Shown: in pieces, positions 44,927-53,972 of the stretch
How positions within the stretch are numbered: position 1 is the stretch's first letter
Layout of the letters: each line of letters opens with the position of its first letter
DNA from: Corynebacterium sp.
Lineage (GTDB): Bacteria > Actinomycetota > Actinomycetes > Mycobacteriales > Mycobacteriaceae
Direction: 5' to 3'
Assembly: GCF_022712275.1 (NCBI RefSeq)
Contig: NZ_JALAGU010000055.1
Coordinates: 40,978 to 104,977 of the forward strand
Length of the DNA: 64,000 bases
The notes under the pieces: model-generated
Databases searched by the model: none
What the model saw: the letters and a program-made list of their open reading frames with translations, nothing else
What the model was told of the DNA's origin: nothing
Translations under genes and position numbers: made by a program

Positions 44927-45538
44927 TTGGGTGCAGGTATGCCCGACCACTTCACAATTCCGGAGGAGTTCCTCAGCCTCGCCGACCGGTGTGAAGCGCC
45001 GGGTTTCGTCCGCGGGACTGCTCCCGGCCAGCAGTACGCCACCATCGCCGACCCCGACGTCCACGACACGGCGGACGCCAAGCTCTTCGGCGGGCCGCGG
45101 AACCTCTTCCCCGAGGGCCACCTGCCGGATCCGGAACGGTTGTACGCGATCGGTTACAACGGCGGGGAGGGTTCCACGTTCCGTCTCTGGCTCGACGATG
45201 ACGGCGTCCGGCATGTTGTGAACCACGGCTCCGGGCCGGGGTCGTGTCTGTAGGCAACGTTCTCCGATGCACTGTCGGTGCTGCGGCTGCTCGCTGTCGG
45301 GTATTTCACCCTGGCAATCAATGACGGGTGGGGTGAGGCACCCCGGCTGGAGGATATCCCCGACGCCGAGCTGTCCGATTCTGCGCTCGCGCCTCACCGT
45401 GCCTGGTTAAAGGACCGCCGGGGCCAGGACACGCCTCGTACCGGTGTGGAGGCACTGCGCCTCATCACAACGGAGAGGCCGCTGTCTGGACCGACCTTGG
45501 CGGCCCCACCACCGGCGATACTCTCAACGAGTGGCTGA
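44927..45538 (+). pseudogene. SUKH (SMI1/KNR4)-like protein interrupted by TAG
   Basis: A frame starting MGAGMPDHFTIPEEFLSLAD reads GYNGGEGSTFRLWLDDDG and NHGSGPGSCL, then meets TAG at 45251-45253. It continues in the same frame as ATFSDALSVLRLLAVGYFTL to TGA at 45538. The pattern fits SMI1/KNR4-like immunity domains, often found beside contact-dependent toxins, but the match is tentative. One substitution (CAG to TAG) would restore about 203 residues. The start is also uncertain: TTG at 44927 or ATG at 44939. Confidence 0.5.
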
Positions 45539-46078
45539 CGGCGGACCAGAACTGCGCCGCAGCAGTTCACCGACGATCCGGAAAGCCGCCTCGTATGCGC
45601 CGGGCCACTCACTCTCCCGCGGCCCGGCGATGTTCACGGTGAGTCCGGTGCCCTGACACTGCAACCACCCGCAGGCGTCTTCGATGTCTTCCCTTCCCAC
45701 CGCCCGGACGGGACGACCGTGGAAGGACGCCAGGCCCCTCGTCAACGTGGTTCCCGGTGACACCTCGGAGCCACCCGGTTCCACGTCGGAGCCGATGATC
45801 AGCGTGACGTCACTGTCCCGCACATTCCACTCCGTGCGCTGGGCTGGTTCGGATGAGGGAGTCTCCCGCAGTTCCGGGTAGTCCACGAGCAATCCCGGCG
45901 CCTCGGGCAGGTCCTCCGCCCATCCGGCGGCGGGGCACCAACCTTCGGTGGTCACGCCTACGGCGCGGGCGGCATCGAGGGCACCCCGGTCCACACCGGT
46001 CTGCCCACCCGAGCGGATCGCGGTGATCAGCGGTCGGTCGCCGTGGTCCGGTGTGCTCTGCGGGGCCGGAGAGGTCAT
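45524..46078 (-). CDS. Putative molybdenum carrier / SLOG-type protein
   Basis: A 184-residue Rossmann-like protein of the putative molybdenum carrier family (PF12694). It has ITAIRSGGQTGVDRGALDAARAVG, GWCPAAGWAED, YPELRETPSSEPAQRTEWNVRDSD and VTLIIGSDVEPGG. The start MTSPAPQSTPDHGD at 46078 avoids a weak upstream extension. Related LOG/SLOG proteins bind nucleotide-like ligands, and some act as sensors in defence islands; a plain molybdenum-cofactor role is equally possible. It overlaps the end of the broken SUKH-like gene by 15 bases on the opposite strand. Confidence 0.8.
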   Translation of the reverse strand: MTSPAPQSTPDHGDRPLITAIRSGGQTGVDRGALDAARAVGVTTEGWCPAAGWAEDLPEAPGLLVDYPELRETPSSEPAQRTEWNVRDSDVTLIIGSDVEPGGSEVSPGTTLTRGLASFHGRPVRAVGREDIEDACGWLQCQGTGLTVNIAGPRESEWPGAYEAAFRIVGELLRRSSGPPSATR

Positions 46079-46197
46079 GAATCGGAGCGTAGCAGCGATG
46101 GACACCGCCACCCGAACACCGTGTTCGATCACCACGGTTCCCCGTCCTGACCACCACTAGGTTGCTCTCCTGTCGCCCACAGAACACAGGAGAAGCC

Positions 46198-47352
46198 GTG
46201 ACCGTCGCCCTCGCCGCGAGTACTGCCCCGACCCGTCGCCCGTCCGCACCCAGCCCCGCGTGTATGCCCCGGCGAAGAGCGCGGACACAGACCGCGGGTG
46301 CCGGCACGACGGTCTACCTTCCGGTGGACATCACGGTGCGCAAGCTCAATGATTTCTTCCGCCCCGGCTTCTCGACGTTCGCCGGGTGTGTGAGCATCCG
46401 CGGCACGTATTCACCGGTGGTCGCCGGGAACCGGGGCCAGGTGGTGCAGAGCCTCGCGCAGTGGATCGCCGGGCATCCCGAGCTCGGCCGCTCTCCCCTG
46501 CCGCTGCAGGTGCGCCTGCACCCTTCGTCCTCTCGGAACAAGCCTTTCCCGATCGATTCCACCTACGTCGCCTCCGGTCTTGTGTCAGCGGGGCTCGGCA
46601 TTTCCGGCGTGGAGCGGTGCCACAGCGTGGATCTGACGACGATGACGGCACTGTCCAGGGGTGTTCCGGATGTCATTACGTTGGCTGGCTCGTCAGGTCG
46701 AGTCCTGAACCCGCCGACAAACCAGCGGGTACGTACCGACCCTGCCACCCGCTCGGTTGCTGAGCGTTACCGGAACAACTTCGAGATCCGGGCCCGCTAC
46801 ACCGACCGCTGGTGGGGTTCGGGGGACCGTCCGCTGCTGGTCTCCGAGTTCCCTGATCTGGAGGAGAAGCCGGAGCAGATCGACGTATACACGGATGCCT
46901 CGTGTGTCCCGGGTTCACCGTGGTCGGCGATCGGGATGTCCTGCCCGGCGCTGGGGGTTGTCGCCTCTGCGGTACTGGACCGGGAGTTCATCAAGGACCA
47001 TGCCCGGATCCGGGTCGCGGAGACTGCGGCGATCGCCGCCGGGGTGATGCTGTTCTGCAACTCTGCCCGCAGGATCATCGTCCATTCGGACTCCCGTCCG
47101 GCGTTGCAGTGGTGGGCGGATCTGGAGTCCATTCCGGGGCGTTGGTCGACACTGCGCAGCTATGCGGTCCACGAGAAGAAGAGCCACCCCAATGCCGAGG
47201 TCCGGTGGGTGAAGGGACACGCCGACTGTGAGGGCAACCTGTGGGCGGACCGTGCGGCGCGTCTGTCCCTGCACGCTGTCCGCTGGGACGAGGAGGACGC
47301 CGTGCGCCGCGGGAAGTTCGACAATCTCGCGGCGGAGTTCCGGGGGCGTTAG
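46198..47352 (+). CDS. Protein with C-terminal RNase H domain
   Basis: A 384-residue protein from GTG at 46198, eight bases after AGGAG. The last 150 residues are an RNase H domain: DVYTDASCVPGSPWSAIG (first Asp), RVAETAAIAAGVML (Glu), IIVHSDSRPALQWW (Asp) and VRWVKGHADCEGNLWADRAA (final His/Asp). All catalytic positions appear present. The first 220 residues, with YLPVDITVRKLNDFFRPGF and LPLQVRLHPSSSRNKPFPID, match nothing I recognise. A role on RNA:DNA hybrids, in defence or replication, is a guess from its neighbours. Confidence 0.75.
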   Translation: MTVALAASTAPTRRPSAPSPACMPRRRARTQTAGAGTTVYLPVDITVRKLNDFFRPGFSTFAGCVSIRGTYSPVVAGNRGQVVQSLAQWIAGHPELGRSPLPLQVRLHPSSSRNKPFPIDSTYVASGLVSAGLGISGVERCHSVDLTTMTALSRGVPDVITLAGSSGRVLNPPTNQRVRTDPATRSVAERYRNNFEIRARYTDRWWGSGDRPLLVSEFPDLEEKPEQIDVYTDASCVPGSPWSAIGMSCPALGVVASAVLDREFIKDHARIRVAETAAIAAGVMLFCNSARRIIVHSDSRPALQWWADLESIPGRWSTLRSYAVHEKKSHPNAEVRWVKGHADCEGNLWADRAARLSLHAVRWDEEDAVRRGKFDNLAAEFRGR

Positions 47353-47515
47353 GCCTTCCCTGCCATTCCACTGGCCGAACGGAGTGTCGCCGTGACTGCA
47401 GAATCAGTGACCGGAAGCCGTGTCGGATACTGTCAGCTCTGCGGGATAGCCACGTCGGGGATCCTGGACAGAGCGGCGGTCACTTTTTTCGCATCGCCGT
47501 CCCGGAGGCGTTCCG

Positions 47516-50500
47516 CTACATCCAGATTCTCTCGAGGACTTCCACTGCCTCGGCGTCCGAGCGGTGCCGGAACCTGGCGAGGACCTTTCGCCGTGGTGCA
47601 TCTGGGGCCAGACCGAGGGCTTCGGCGACAATCCCGTAGGACGCCGCGTCATCCTTCCCGGGAGTTTCCCCGACATGGTCGACGAGCCAGTCCAGTCCGT
47701 CGAGTTCCGCCGCATCCGATGAGTGCGCCGGAGTCACGGAGAAGTGCTCCCCGTCGTGCAGGTCGATCCAGATACGGTCACCCTCGGTGATCTGGAGGGG
47801 TTCGAGGAACCGTCGGATCGACCCGACGGAACTGGTGCCCAGGTTGCCCCAGATAATGCGCTGTTCACCGTAATCGCTCGGGATCATCCGTGGTTCGTTC
47901 CATTCCAGGTCCAGCATCGCTGTCAGTCCGTTGGGGATGTAGGTCCCGGAACCGCGCAGATGGTCCTTCGTCACGGTGACCAGGTTGCACCAGCGTCCGT
48001 CATGGATGTAGATGCCGTTGGACTCCTCCGGGGTGGCGTTGTTGACCATCGGTTCGGTCCGGCGTCGGACCACACCGCCCGTTGAGGTGAAGTCGCCGGT
48101 CGCTGCGTACGTTGTGACCGAGTTCGCGGAGACACCGAACTCCCGGGTCAGTTCATCGACGAGATCGGACAGCACGACGCCTTCGGCGCCGTCCGCCTCC
48201 GCGGCATCCACCCGCTGTCCGATGAGGTCGGCGATGCCGGTGTACTCCGGCAGTCCCCACCGGGTCAGGGCCCACTGCTCGACTCCCACGCGCATGAGAT
48301 CGTCGCTGTTGTAGAGACCGTTGCGGAAGGACCGTTCAGACTTCGAGCTACCGATGCCCGCGTACATCTCAGAGACGCTCATCGGCCTGCCGGCGATCGA
48401 CAACAGGGACGCTGCCCGCGCCGGATGCGACCCGACACGTGTGAGCACGTGGTCGTCAAGAACGAGGTAACCGCAGGTGGTGAGCCACTGGGTGAGCGTC
48501 GCCGCGTCATCGAGGCTTGACTGGTCGAGGACGTCGGACAGCTCCGCGACGCCCTCGTCGTTGATCATCGGTGCCAGGAGGTTCCCGGTGCGCTGGGCTG
48601 CGGTCGGCAGATCGGGGAAACAGACCCAGCCGTCTTCGATCCGGAAGTCGTCGTCGAAGGCATCGAGGATCCGCCACAACGGCGCGTCCCATCCGGGCAG
48701 GGCAGAAGCCAGTTCCGGGAAGACGGCAGTGATCTGTTCGAGCGTCCCCACCGGGTACGCGTGCGCCCGGACCCCGGCCCGCAGGTCGGCGACCGGCCCG
48801 GCGATGATCATTGGACGTAGGCGGGCGGTGAGCTTCTTCTGGAGTTGCCGGACCCGCTCGCGGGTGACTCCGACGGCTTGTCCGATCTCGTCGAGAGTCG
48901 CCGGTTTCTCGGCGATAATCCGGTCACGCAGGATCCGCTGATCACGGTCGTCACAGGACTCCCAGAACCGGCCGAGGACATCGGCGACAGTTCCCCTGCG
49001 CTGTGACAGTGCCAGGTGGAAGCAGCCGGACTCCTCTCCTGCCTGGGCAAGCAGTGCCTCAACGTGGGCGGGAAGCTCCCCGTCGACCGCGGATATTCCT
49101 GCGTGTTCCACCGCCGCGCGCAGACTGCCCTGGGTACGGGCGATGAATCCGAGCAGTCCGACGGCGGTGTCGAAAGCGCTGCCGAGGGAGTCCGCATCGA
49201 ACGTCATACCCTCGTCCCCCAGTTCGACGACCGGGACGGCGTCCTCGTCATCGTAGAATCCGCCGGTCTGCATCGTTTCTCCAAGGTCGTCCCCGAGGTC
49301 TTCCGACTCGCCGACGACAGTCTCCGCCTCCGGATGCGAGGCAGCGACCACCAGGCGGGGATCGACGGCACCGCTCCCGGAGTTCTCCAGTTCACCGAGC
49401 AGGCGGGCGAAACCGGATTCAGAGATCACGGGCACCCCCAGGCTCCGGGCTTTCTTCGCCTTGGAGCTGAGGGAATCCGGGTCGGCGGCGACAAGTAGGA
49501 CTGACTTCTTGATCACTCCGCCGACGTCCAGGCCGGCGTCGACCGCGCGTGCCTCCCACACGGCGCGCGGGATCTCGGTCTCCCCGGTGAAGGTGATGCG
49601 ATCCCCGGGGGACAGACGCAACCCGGTACCGGCCGACTGCCCGGGCCCGTCGTCACCGCCTGTGACCGGAGAATCAAGCAGTGCGTCGACCGCTGCGGCT
49701 GCGACGCCGAGGGCACGGGCCACCGCGTGCAGTTCCTCGCGCTCCTCCTCGGTGACGATGCCGTCCGCCCAGGCCAGCACTGCGAGCTGCCGGACGAAAC
49801 CGGCGTGCAGGTCCAGGGCTTCGTCCCGGCCGATGCCGAGGGTGGCGGCACAGTCGGTGAGTTCACCGATCTCGTGGACGGAGAGTTCGCGGTCGAGCAT
49901 CGCCGTGGCCAGCAGGTCGAGGTAGGCATCCACGTTCGGTTGTCCGACGACCGGGACGCCGGTGGCGAGCTGGTTGAGCCACCGGCCGTCCGGTGCGGTG
50001 GCCTTCGTCGTGCGGCGGTGGAGGATCGCCGGCGAATCCGAGACGTGGGACGCCGGTGCAGTCAGATCGGCACGGGATATCGACACCGGATGGACGCCCC
50101 GGAGCAACTGTGCGACGGTCTCCGGGGCACGGTGGAGATAGTGGCCCAGCAGTTCGGCGGTGGCTTCGGCGTCGCCGAGTGCGGCGTGGGCGTGGGCGTT
50201 GACGATCCCGGCTGCCGACAGTGCGGCAGACAGCCCCCGGCCGGAGCCGGGGAGCAGCCGACCGGTCAGCGTGAGTGTGCACAGGCTGGCGCCTGTGAAC
50301 GGGGTGTCGGTAAGCCCCAGCCTCCCGAATTCCGCTGCGAGAAGCCGGGAATCGAAGGCGGCGTTGTGCGCGACGAAGATCCGCCCGTTGAGCTGGTCGG
50401 AGAGTTCTCCGGCGATGTCGGCGAAGGTCGGTGCGCCGACGACATCGGCGGCGCTGATGCCGTGGATCCGGGTGTTGGGGATGTCCCGGTCCGGGTTGAC

Positions 50501-50641
50501 CAGCGTGCTCCAGGTCCCGGTGACGGTCCCGTCGGCCTCTGCGTGGACGACGGCCACTTCCAGGACGCGGTCGCGGTTGGTGAAGCCGGTGGTCTCCACA
50601 TCGACCACGGCGAAGGAGAGTCCCTGATTCTCATTAGTCAC
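47516..50641 (-). CDS. Exonuclease - TerB-like - BRCT - sigma-4-like multidomain protein
   Basis: A 1041-residue protein from GTG at 50641. Residues 10-170 are a DnaQ-like DEDDh exonuclease (VVDVETTGF with Asp14 and Glu16, VAHNAAFDSRLL, and HAALGDAEAT with the last His and Asp). About 240-325 resemble a TerB domain (LAVLAWADGIVTEEEREELH). 340-415 form a BRCT domain (GDRITFTGETEIPR, AADPDSLSSKAKKARSLGVPV). After an acidic linker, 558-612 resemble sigma-70 region 4 (EKPATLDEIGQAVGVTRERV RQLQKKL), and 745-796 a winged helix (MRVGVEQWALTRWG). The C-terminal 240 residues are unknown. It is divergent from a DUF262 gene with a 117-base shared promoter region. Confidence 0.8.
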   Translation of the reverse strand: MTNENQGLSFAVVDVETTGFTNRDRVLEVAVVHAEADGTVTGTWSTLVNPDRDIPNTRIHGISAADVVGAPTFADIAGELSDQLNGRIFVAHNAAFDSRLLAAEFGRLGLTDTPFTGASLCTLTLTGRLLPGSGRGLSAALSAAGIVNAHAHAALGDAEATAELLGHYLHRAPETVAQLLRGVHPVSISRADLTAPASHVSDSPAILHRRTTKATAPDGRWLNQLATGVPVVGQPNVDAYLDLLATAMLDRELSVHEIGELTDCAATLGIGRDEALDLHAGFVRQLAVLAWADGIVTEEEREELHAVARALGVAAAAVDALLDSPVTGGDDGPGQSAGTGLRLSPGDRITFTGETEIPRAVWEARAVDAGLDVGGVIKKSVLLVAADPDSLSSKAKKARSLGVPVISESGFARLLGELENSGSGAVDPRLVVAASHPEAETVVGESEDLGDDLGETMQTGGFYDDEDAVPVVELGDEGMTFDADSLGSAFDTAVGLLGFIARTQGSLRAAVEHAGISAVDGELPAHVEALLAQAGEESGCFHLALSQRRGTVADVLGRFWESCDDRDQRILRDRIIAEKPATLDEIGQAVGVTRERVRQLQKKLTARLRPMIIAGPVADLRAGVRAHAYPVGTLEQITAVFPELASALPGWDAPLWRILDAFDDDFRIEDGWVCFPDLPTAAQRTGNLLAPMINDEGVAELSDVLDQSSLDDAATLTQWLTTCGYLVLDDHVLTRVGSHPARAASLLSIAGRPMSVSEMYAGIGSSKSERSFRNGLYNSDDLMRVGVEQWALTRWGLPEYTGIADLIGQRVDAAEADGAEGVVLSDLVDELTREFGVSANSVTTYAATGDFTSTGGVVRRRTEPMVNNATPEESNGIYIHDGRWCNLVTVTKDHLRGSGTYIPNGLTAMLDLEWNEPRMIPSDYGEQRIIWGNLGTSSVGSIRRFLEPLQITEGDRIWIDLHDGEHFSVTPAHSSDAAELDGLDWLVDHVGETPGKDDAASYGIVAEALGLAPDAPRRKVLARFRHRSDAEAVEVLERIWM

Positions 50642-50758
50642 AGTGAAGAACTGTAGCGGGTGGGCAGGACAGGTCGGCGTCGGTGTTCGAGGGCTGATTC
50701 CTGCTCCCCCGATACACTTGCTGACGAGTCTTTCCTGTCCACGACCTGAGGGAGCACG
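50642..50758. promoter_or_regulatory. Divergent promoter region, exonuclease and DUF262 genes
   Basis: A 117-base gap between two divergent large genes. TACACT at 50713-50718, about 40 bases before the DUF262 ATG, is a plausible -10 on the plus strand; no clear -35 was found. The compact arrangement suggests shared control. Confidence 0.4.
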
Positions 50759-53236
50759 ATGAAGGGCCAGCCGACCGAGATCTGGCAGATCTACAACAAG
50801 GCGAACTCGACCTTGGAGATCCCCGTCTACCAGCGCAACTACGACTGGGGAACGCCGCAGTGCGCTCGACTGTTCGACGATCTCGAAGCCCTCGCCCACG
50901 CTGACCGGGACAAGCAGCCCAAGCACTTCTTCGGTGCCGTTGTCGGTAAATCCGAGGACTCGTGGACCTGGATCGTGATCGACGGCCAGCAGCGGCTCAC
51001 CACGATCAGTCTGCTCATTCTCGCTATCGCACACTCGGTGGCCGCCGGGGATGTCGAGGTCGGCAAAGACCCTGACCTCGGACGCAAGCTCGTCGATGAC
51101 TACCTGCTGGTGGATGCCAACCCGAATAGCCTGAAGTTCAAACTCAAGCCGGTGAAGAACGACGCTGCAGCTTACATGGCACTCTTCGGCCCCGAGGACG
51201 ACTTCGTCGACTCCTCCAATGTCACCGCCAACTACCGCTACTTCCGCGAACGGCTACGCACAACCGATCTCACCGCGTACCAGGTGTGGGACGCCGTTTC
51301 CCGTCTTGAGGTGATGCACCTGGACCTGGAAGCCCACGATGATCCGCAGCGGATCTTCGAGTCCCTGAACTCCACCGGACTCAACCTCAGCGAATCAGAC
51401 AAGATCCGCAACTTCGTGCTGATGAACCAGAAGCTCGAGGAACAGAACCGGCTCTACGAGCAGCGGTGGAACCCGATCGAGGAGAACGTCGACTACCGCA
51501 CGGACTGGTTCATCCGCTGGTACCTGACTTCGAAGACGAACAAGACGCCGAAAGAATCGGATATCTTCGAGGCCTTCAAACTCTTCGTGCAGCGCAGCGA
51601 CGACTCGGTCCCGCAGATTCTCGACGACATCTACGAGTACTCGAAGAACAGTCGCGCCATCACCCACGCATCGACCGGCTTCTCGACCGTGGACCGTCGG
51701 CTCAGCCGGGCGAACCTCATTGTCGGTGATGTGGTTCATCCGTTCCTCATGCCGGTCGTCGCGGACGCCCGGCGCGGTGAAACCACTGAGAGTGACCTTG
51801 ATGCTGTCCTCCACATCATCGAGTCCTACCTTTTCCGACGGACGATATGTCAGGTCGGCGCTAATGCACTGAACAAGATCTTCGCCACGGCGTACAGCGA
51901 ACTCCGCAAACTCCGGACCGCCCACCAGAGTTATGCAGATCTACTCACCTGGATTCTGCGCCGTCGTGACGGTGGTTCCGGCCGCTTTCCGAATGACGTT
52001 GACTTCCGGGAGAGCTTTGAAACGCGGGACACCTACCGTCTACGACCGGCTCACCGACGGTACCTCTTCGACGTCCTGGAGAACGGTGACTCGAAGGACA
52101 ACCGGGACATCGCCGACAAGATCGCCTCCGGTGACCTCACGGTGGAGCACATCATGCCGCAGACCCTCACCCGTGCGTGGGAGGAAGAACTCGGACCGGA
52201 TGCCGTGGACATCCACGACACCTGGGAGAACCGTATCGGCAATCTCACGGTCACCGGCTATAACTCGGCCTACTCAAACTCGTCATTCCAGAAGAAGAAG
52301 ACAATGCCTGAGGGGTTCAATTCTTCGCCGTACCGGCTCAACGCGGACGTGAAGTCTGCCGATCACTGGAACGAGGACGCTCTCCGTGCCCGGTCGGCAC
52401 GGCTCGTCCACCAGGCGCTCGAGTACTGGTCTTTCGTCGACACCGATTTCCGGCCTCCTGAGGTGGTCCGTCCGACCGAGCCGATGGGGACCGACACATC
52501 GTTCCGTGGCCGCGAGGTGACAGCCTACGAGTACGGGGATGTCTCCGAGACCGTCACCGACTGGGCGAACCTCGTACCCAAGGTGCTGCATGTGCTGCTC
52601 CAGCAGCATCGTGCAGCGCTGTTGGGGTTCGCCGGAACCGACAACCTGTTGACCACGGAGCCTGCCGCGCACGAGGGAAAGCGGGGGCTTCGGGTGGCCG
52701 ATCCGGGCCTCGGGGTGTGGGTCAACAATGACACCAACACCAAGGTGACTCTGCTCAGACGGGTCTTCGAGGCCCTTCACCTCGATCCCGAGGAGCTGAT
52801 CTTCACACTCCGCCCGTCGAAGGATGCTGCGGCGAGTGGCGTGTCTGGCGGTTCGCTCTCCGGGGGAGACGATGGTGGGAAGGGCGATGACGGAGGTTCC
52901 ACTGGTCGTTACGCTGCTCTCACCAAGTTCCGGGCGGAGATGGATGAGGACGCGGAGCTGAAACCGGAGCCTTCCGGAACCGCTGATCTCCGTACCGAGT
53001 TCTCCGGCGAATTCACTGAGTTCCGGCGGGATTCCTGGATGCAGGATCTGGGTGGTCAGCCGCTGGCTTCCTTCACCGCCGCGACACCGGTCGACCAGAT
53101 GACTGCCGAGCAGGTACTGGCGGTGATTTCAGGGCTTTTCGCCATGGAGTCCATGTTCGGCGCCGGTGCGGTACACCAGTCGATCATCGACGGGTCCATG
53201 TCCGGCTATATGGATCGGTTGGCTGAACTGGGCTGA
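50759..53236 (+). CDS. DUF262/DUF1524 (GmrSD-type) nuclease
   Basis: An 825-residue protein of the GmrSD type. The N-terminal DUF262 domain has IPVYQRNYDW (residues 21-30) and the nucleotide-binding DGQQRLTT (75-82). LNSTGLNLSESDKIRNFVL follows. A DUF1524 HNH nuclease lies at about 460-530, with VEHIMPQTLTRAWEEEL and ENRIGNLTVTGYNSAYSNSSF supplying the conserved His and Asn residues. The last 280 residues are extra, including a Gly/Asp-rich linker. GmrSD enzymes cut glucosylated or otherwise modified phage DNA. A GGGAG ribosome site precedes the ATG. It is divergent from the exonuclease-BRCT gene. Confidence 0.88.
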   Translation: MKGQPTEIWQIYNKANSTLEIPVYQRNYDWGTPQCARLFDDLEALAHADRDKQPKHFFGAVVGKSEDSWTWIVIDGQQRLTTISLLILAIAHSVAAGDVEVGKDPDLGRKLVDDYLLVDANPNSLKFKLKPVKNDAAAYMALFGPEDDFVDSSNVTANYRYFRERLRTTDLTAYQVWDAVSRLEVMHLDLEAHDDPQRIFESLNSTGLNLSESDKIRNFVLMNQKLEEQNRLYEQRWNPIEENVDYRTDWFIRWYLTSKTNKTPKESDIFEAFKLFVQRSDDSVPQILDDIYEYSKNSRAITHASTGFSTVDRRLSRANLIVGDVVHPFLMPVVADARRGETTESDLDAVLHIIESYLFRRTICQVGANALNKIFATAYSELRKLRTAHQSYADLLTWILRRRDGGSGRFPNDVDFRESFETRDTYRLRPAHRRYLFDVLENGDSKDNRDIADKIASGDLTVEHIMPQTLTRAWEEELGPDAVDIHDTWENRIGNLTVTGYNSAYSNSSFQKKKTMPEGFNSSPYRLNADVKSADHWNEDALRARSARLVHQALEYWSFVDTDFRPPEVVRPTEPMGTDTSFRGREVTAYEYGDVSETVTDWANLVPKVLHVLLQQHRAALLGFAGTDNLLTTEPAAHEGKRGLRVADPGLGVWVNNDTNTKVTLLRRVFEALHLDPEELIFTLRPSKDAAASGVSGGSLSGGDDGGKGDDGGSTGRYAALTKFRAEMDEDAELKPEPSGTADLRTEFSGEFTEFRRDSWMQDLGGQPLASFTAATPVDQMTAEQVLAVISGLFAMESMFGAGAVHQSIIDGSMSGYMDRLAELG

Positions 53237-53255
53237 CGGTAAAGAACCCCGCCCG

Positions 53256-53972
53256 TCACGCCACCGCCTGCACCAGCAGAACTGCACCGGAGAGGACCGA
53301 GAAGACGATAACCGCCATCCGCAGATCCAGCAATGGGAAGCGGCGGACAACCAGGGTACTGCCCACGGTGCCCAGCACGAGCGCAGGTAGCAGGACAAGG
53401 GAGTCTCCCAGCCACCCGTCCGGCGCGGAGCCGGTGACCGTCAGCGCGACCAGGGAGACCACCTCCCCGATGAAGAAGCAGGTCGCAACGGTGGACCGCA
53501 GAACCGCCGGTCGACTGTGCTGGTAGACAAGGCCCATCGGAGGCCCGCCCACGCCCGTCGCTGTCTCGCTGATTCCGGTCACTGCGCCGGCCGCGAGGAA
53601 CGCGGCCGGGGTCGGTGCGAAAGGCGGCGCGAAAAGGCTGACCAGGGCCGCGCCGATCGTCACCAGGGCGACCAGGACAGTCAGACCGGTGGTGGAAAGC
53701 ACTGCCACCATCAGCAGCCCGACCAGAGTGAACACGATCCGGGTGGCGCTGATCCACGCCCCGCCCCGCCAATCAATCGACCGCCACTCCCGCAATGCGA
53801 CAAATGCGTTGAGCGGCAGCATGAGTAACAGCACGATCGTCGGAACCAGCTCCGGTGCCAGCAGTGTCGCCACCGGAGAGACGATGAGTGCGAAACCGAT
53901 GCCGCTGGTCCCCTGCACCAGGGCCGCGACGAAGACCACCAGGGACAGGATAACGATGGTGGCGGTGGTCAT
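53256..53972 (-). CDS. TSUP family permease
   Basis: A 238-residue membrane protein of the TauE/SafE (TSUP) family, about eight helices, with VQGTSGIGFALIVSPVATLLAPELVP near the N-terminus and GAVTGISETATGVGGPPMGLVY in the middle. TSUP proteins often export sulfite or organic anions. Its start overlaps the amidohydrolase stop by four bases, so it is the last gene of the permease-amidohydrolase-TSUP operon and may move a product or substrate of the amidohydrolase. Confidence 0.85.
   Translation of the reverse strand: MTTATIVILSLVVFVAALVQGTSGIGFALIVSPVATLLAPELVPTIVLLLMLPLNAFVALREWRSIDWRGGAWISATRIVFTLVGLLMVAVLSTTGLTVLVALVTIGAALVSLFAPPFAPTPAAFLAAGAVTGISETATGVGGPPMGLVYQHSRPAVLRSTVATCFFIGEVVSLVALTVTGSAPDGWLGDSLVLLPALVLGTVGSTLVVRRFPLLDLRMAVIVFSVLSGAVLLVQAVA

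Noticed and set aside
50642..51034. Longer N-terminus for the exonuclease-BRCT protein
   Set aside because: The extension would run antisense through the start of the DUF262 gene. The exonuclease domain begins immediately after GTG 50641.
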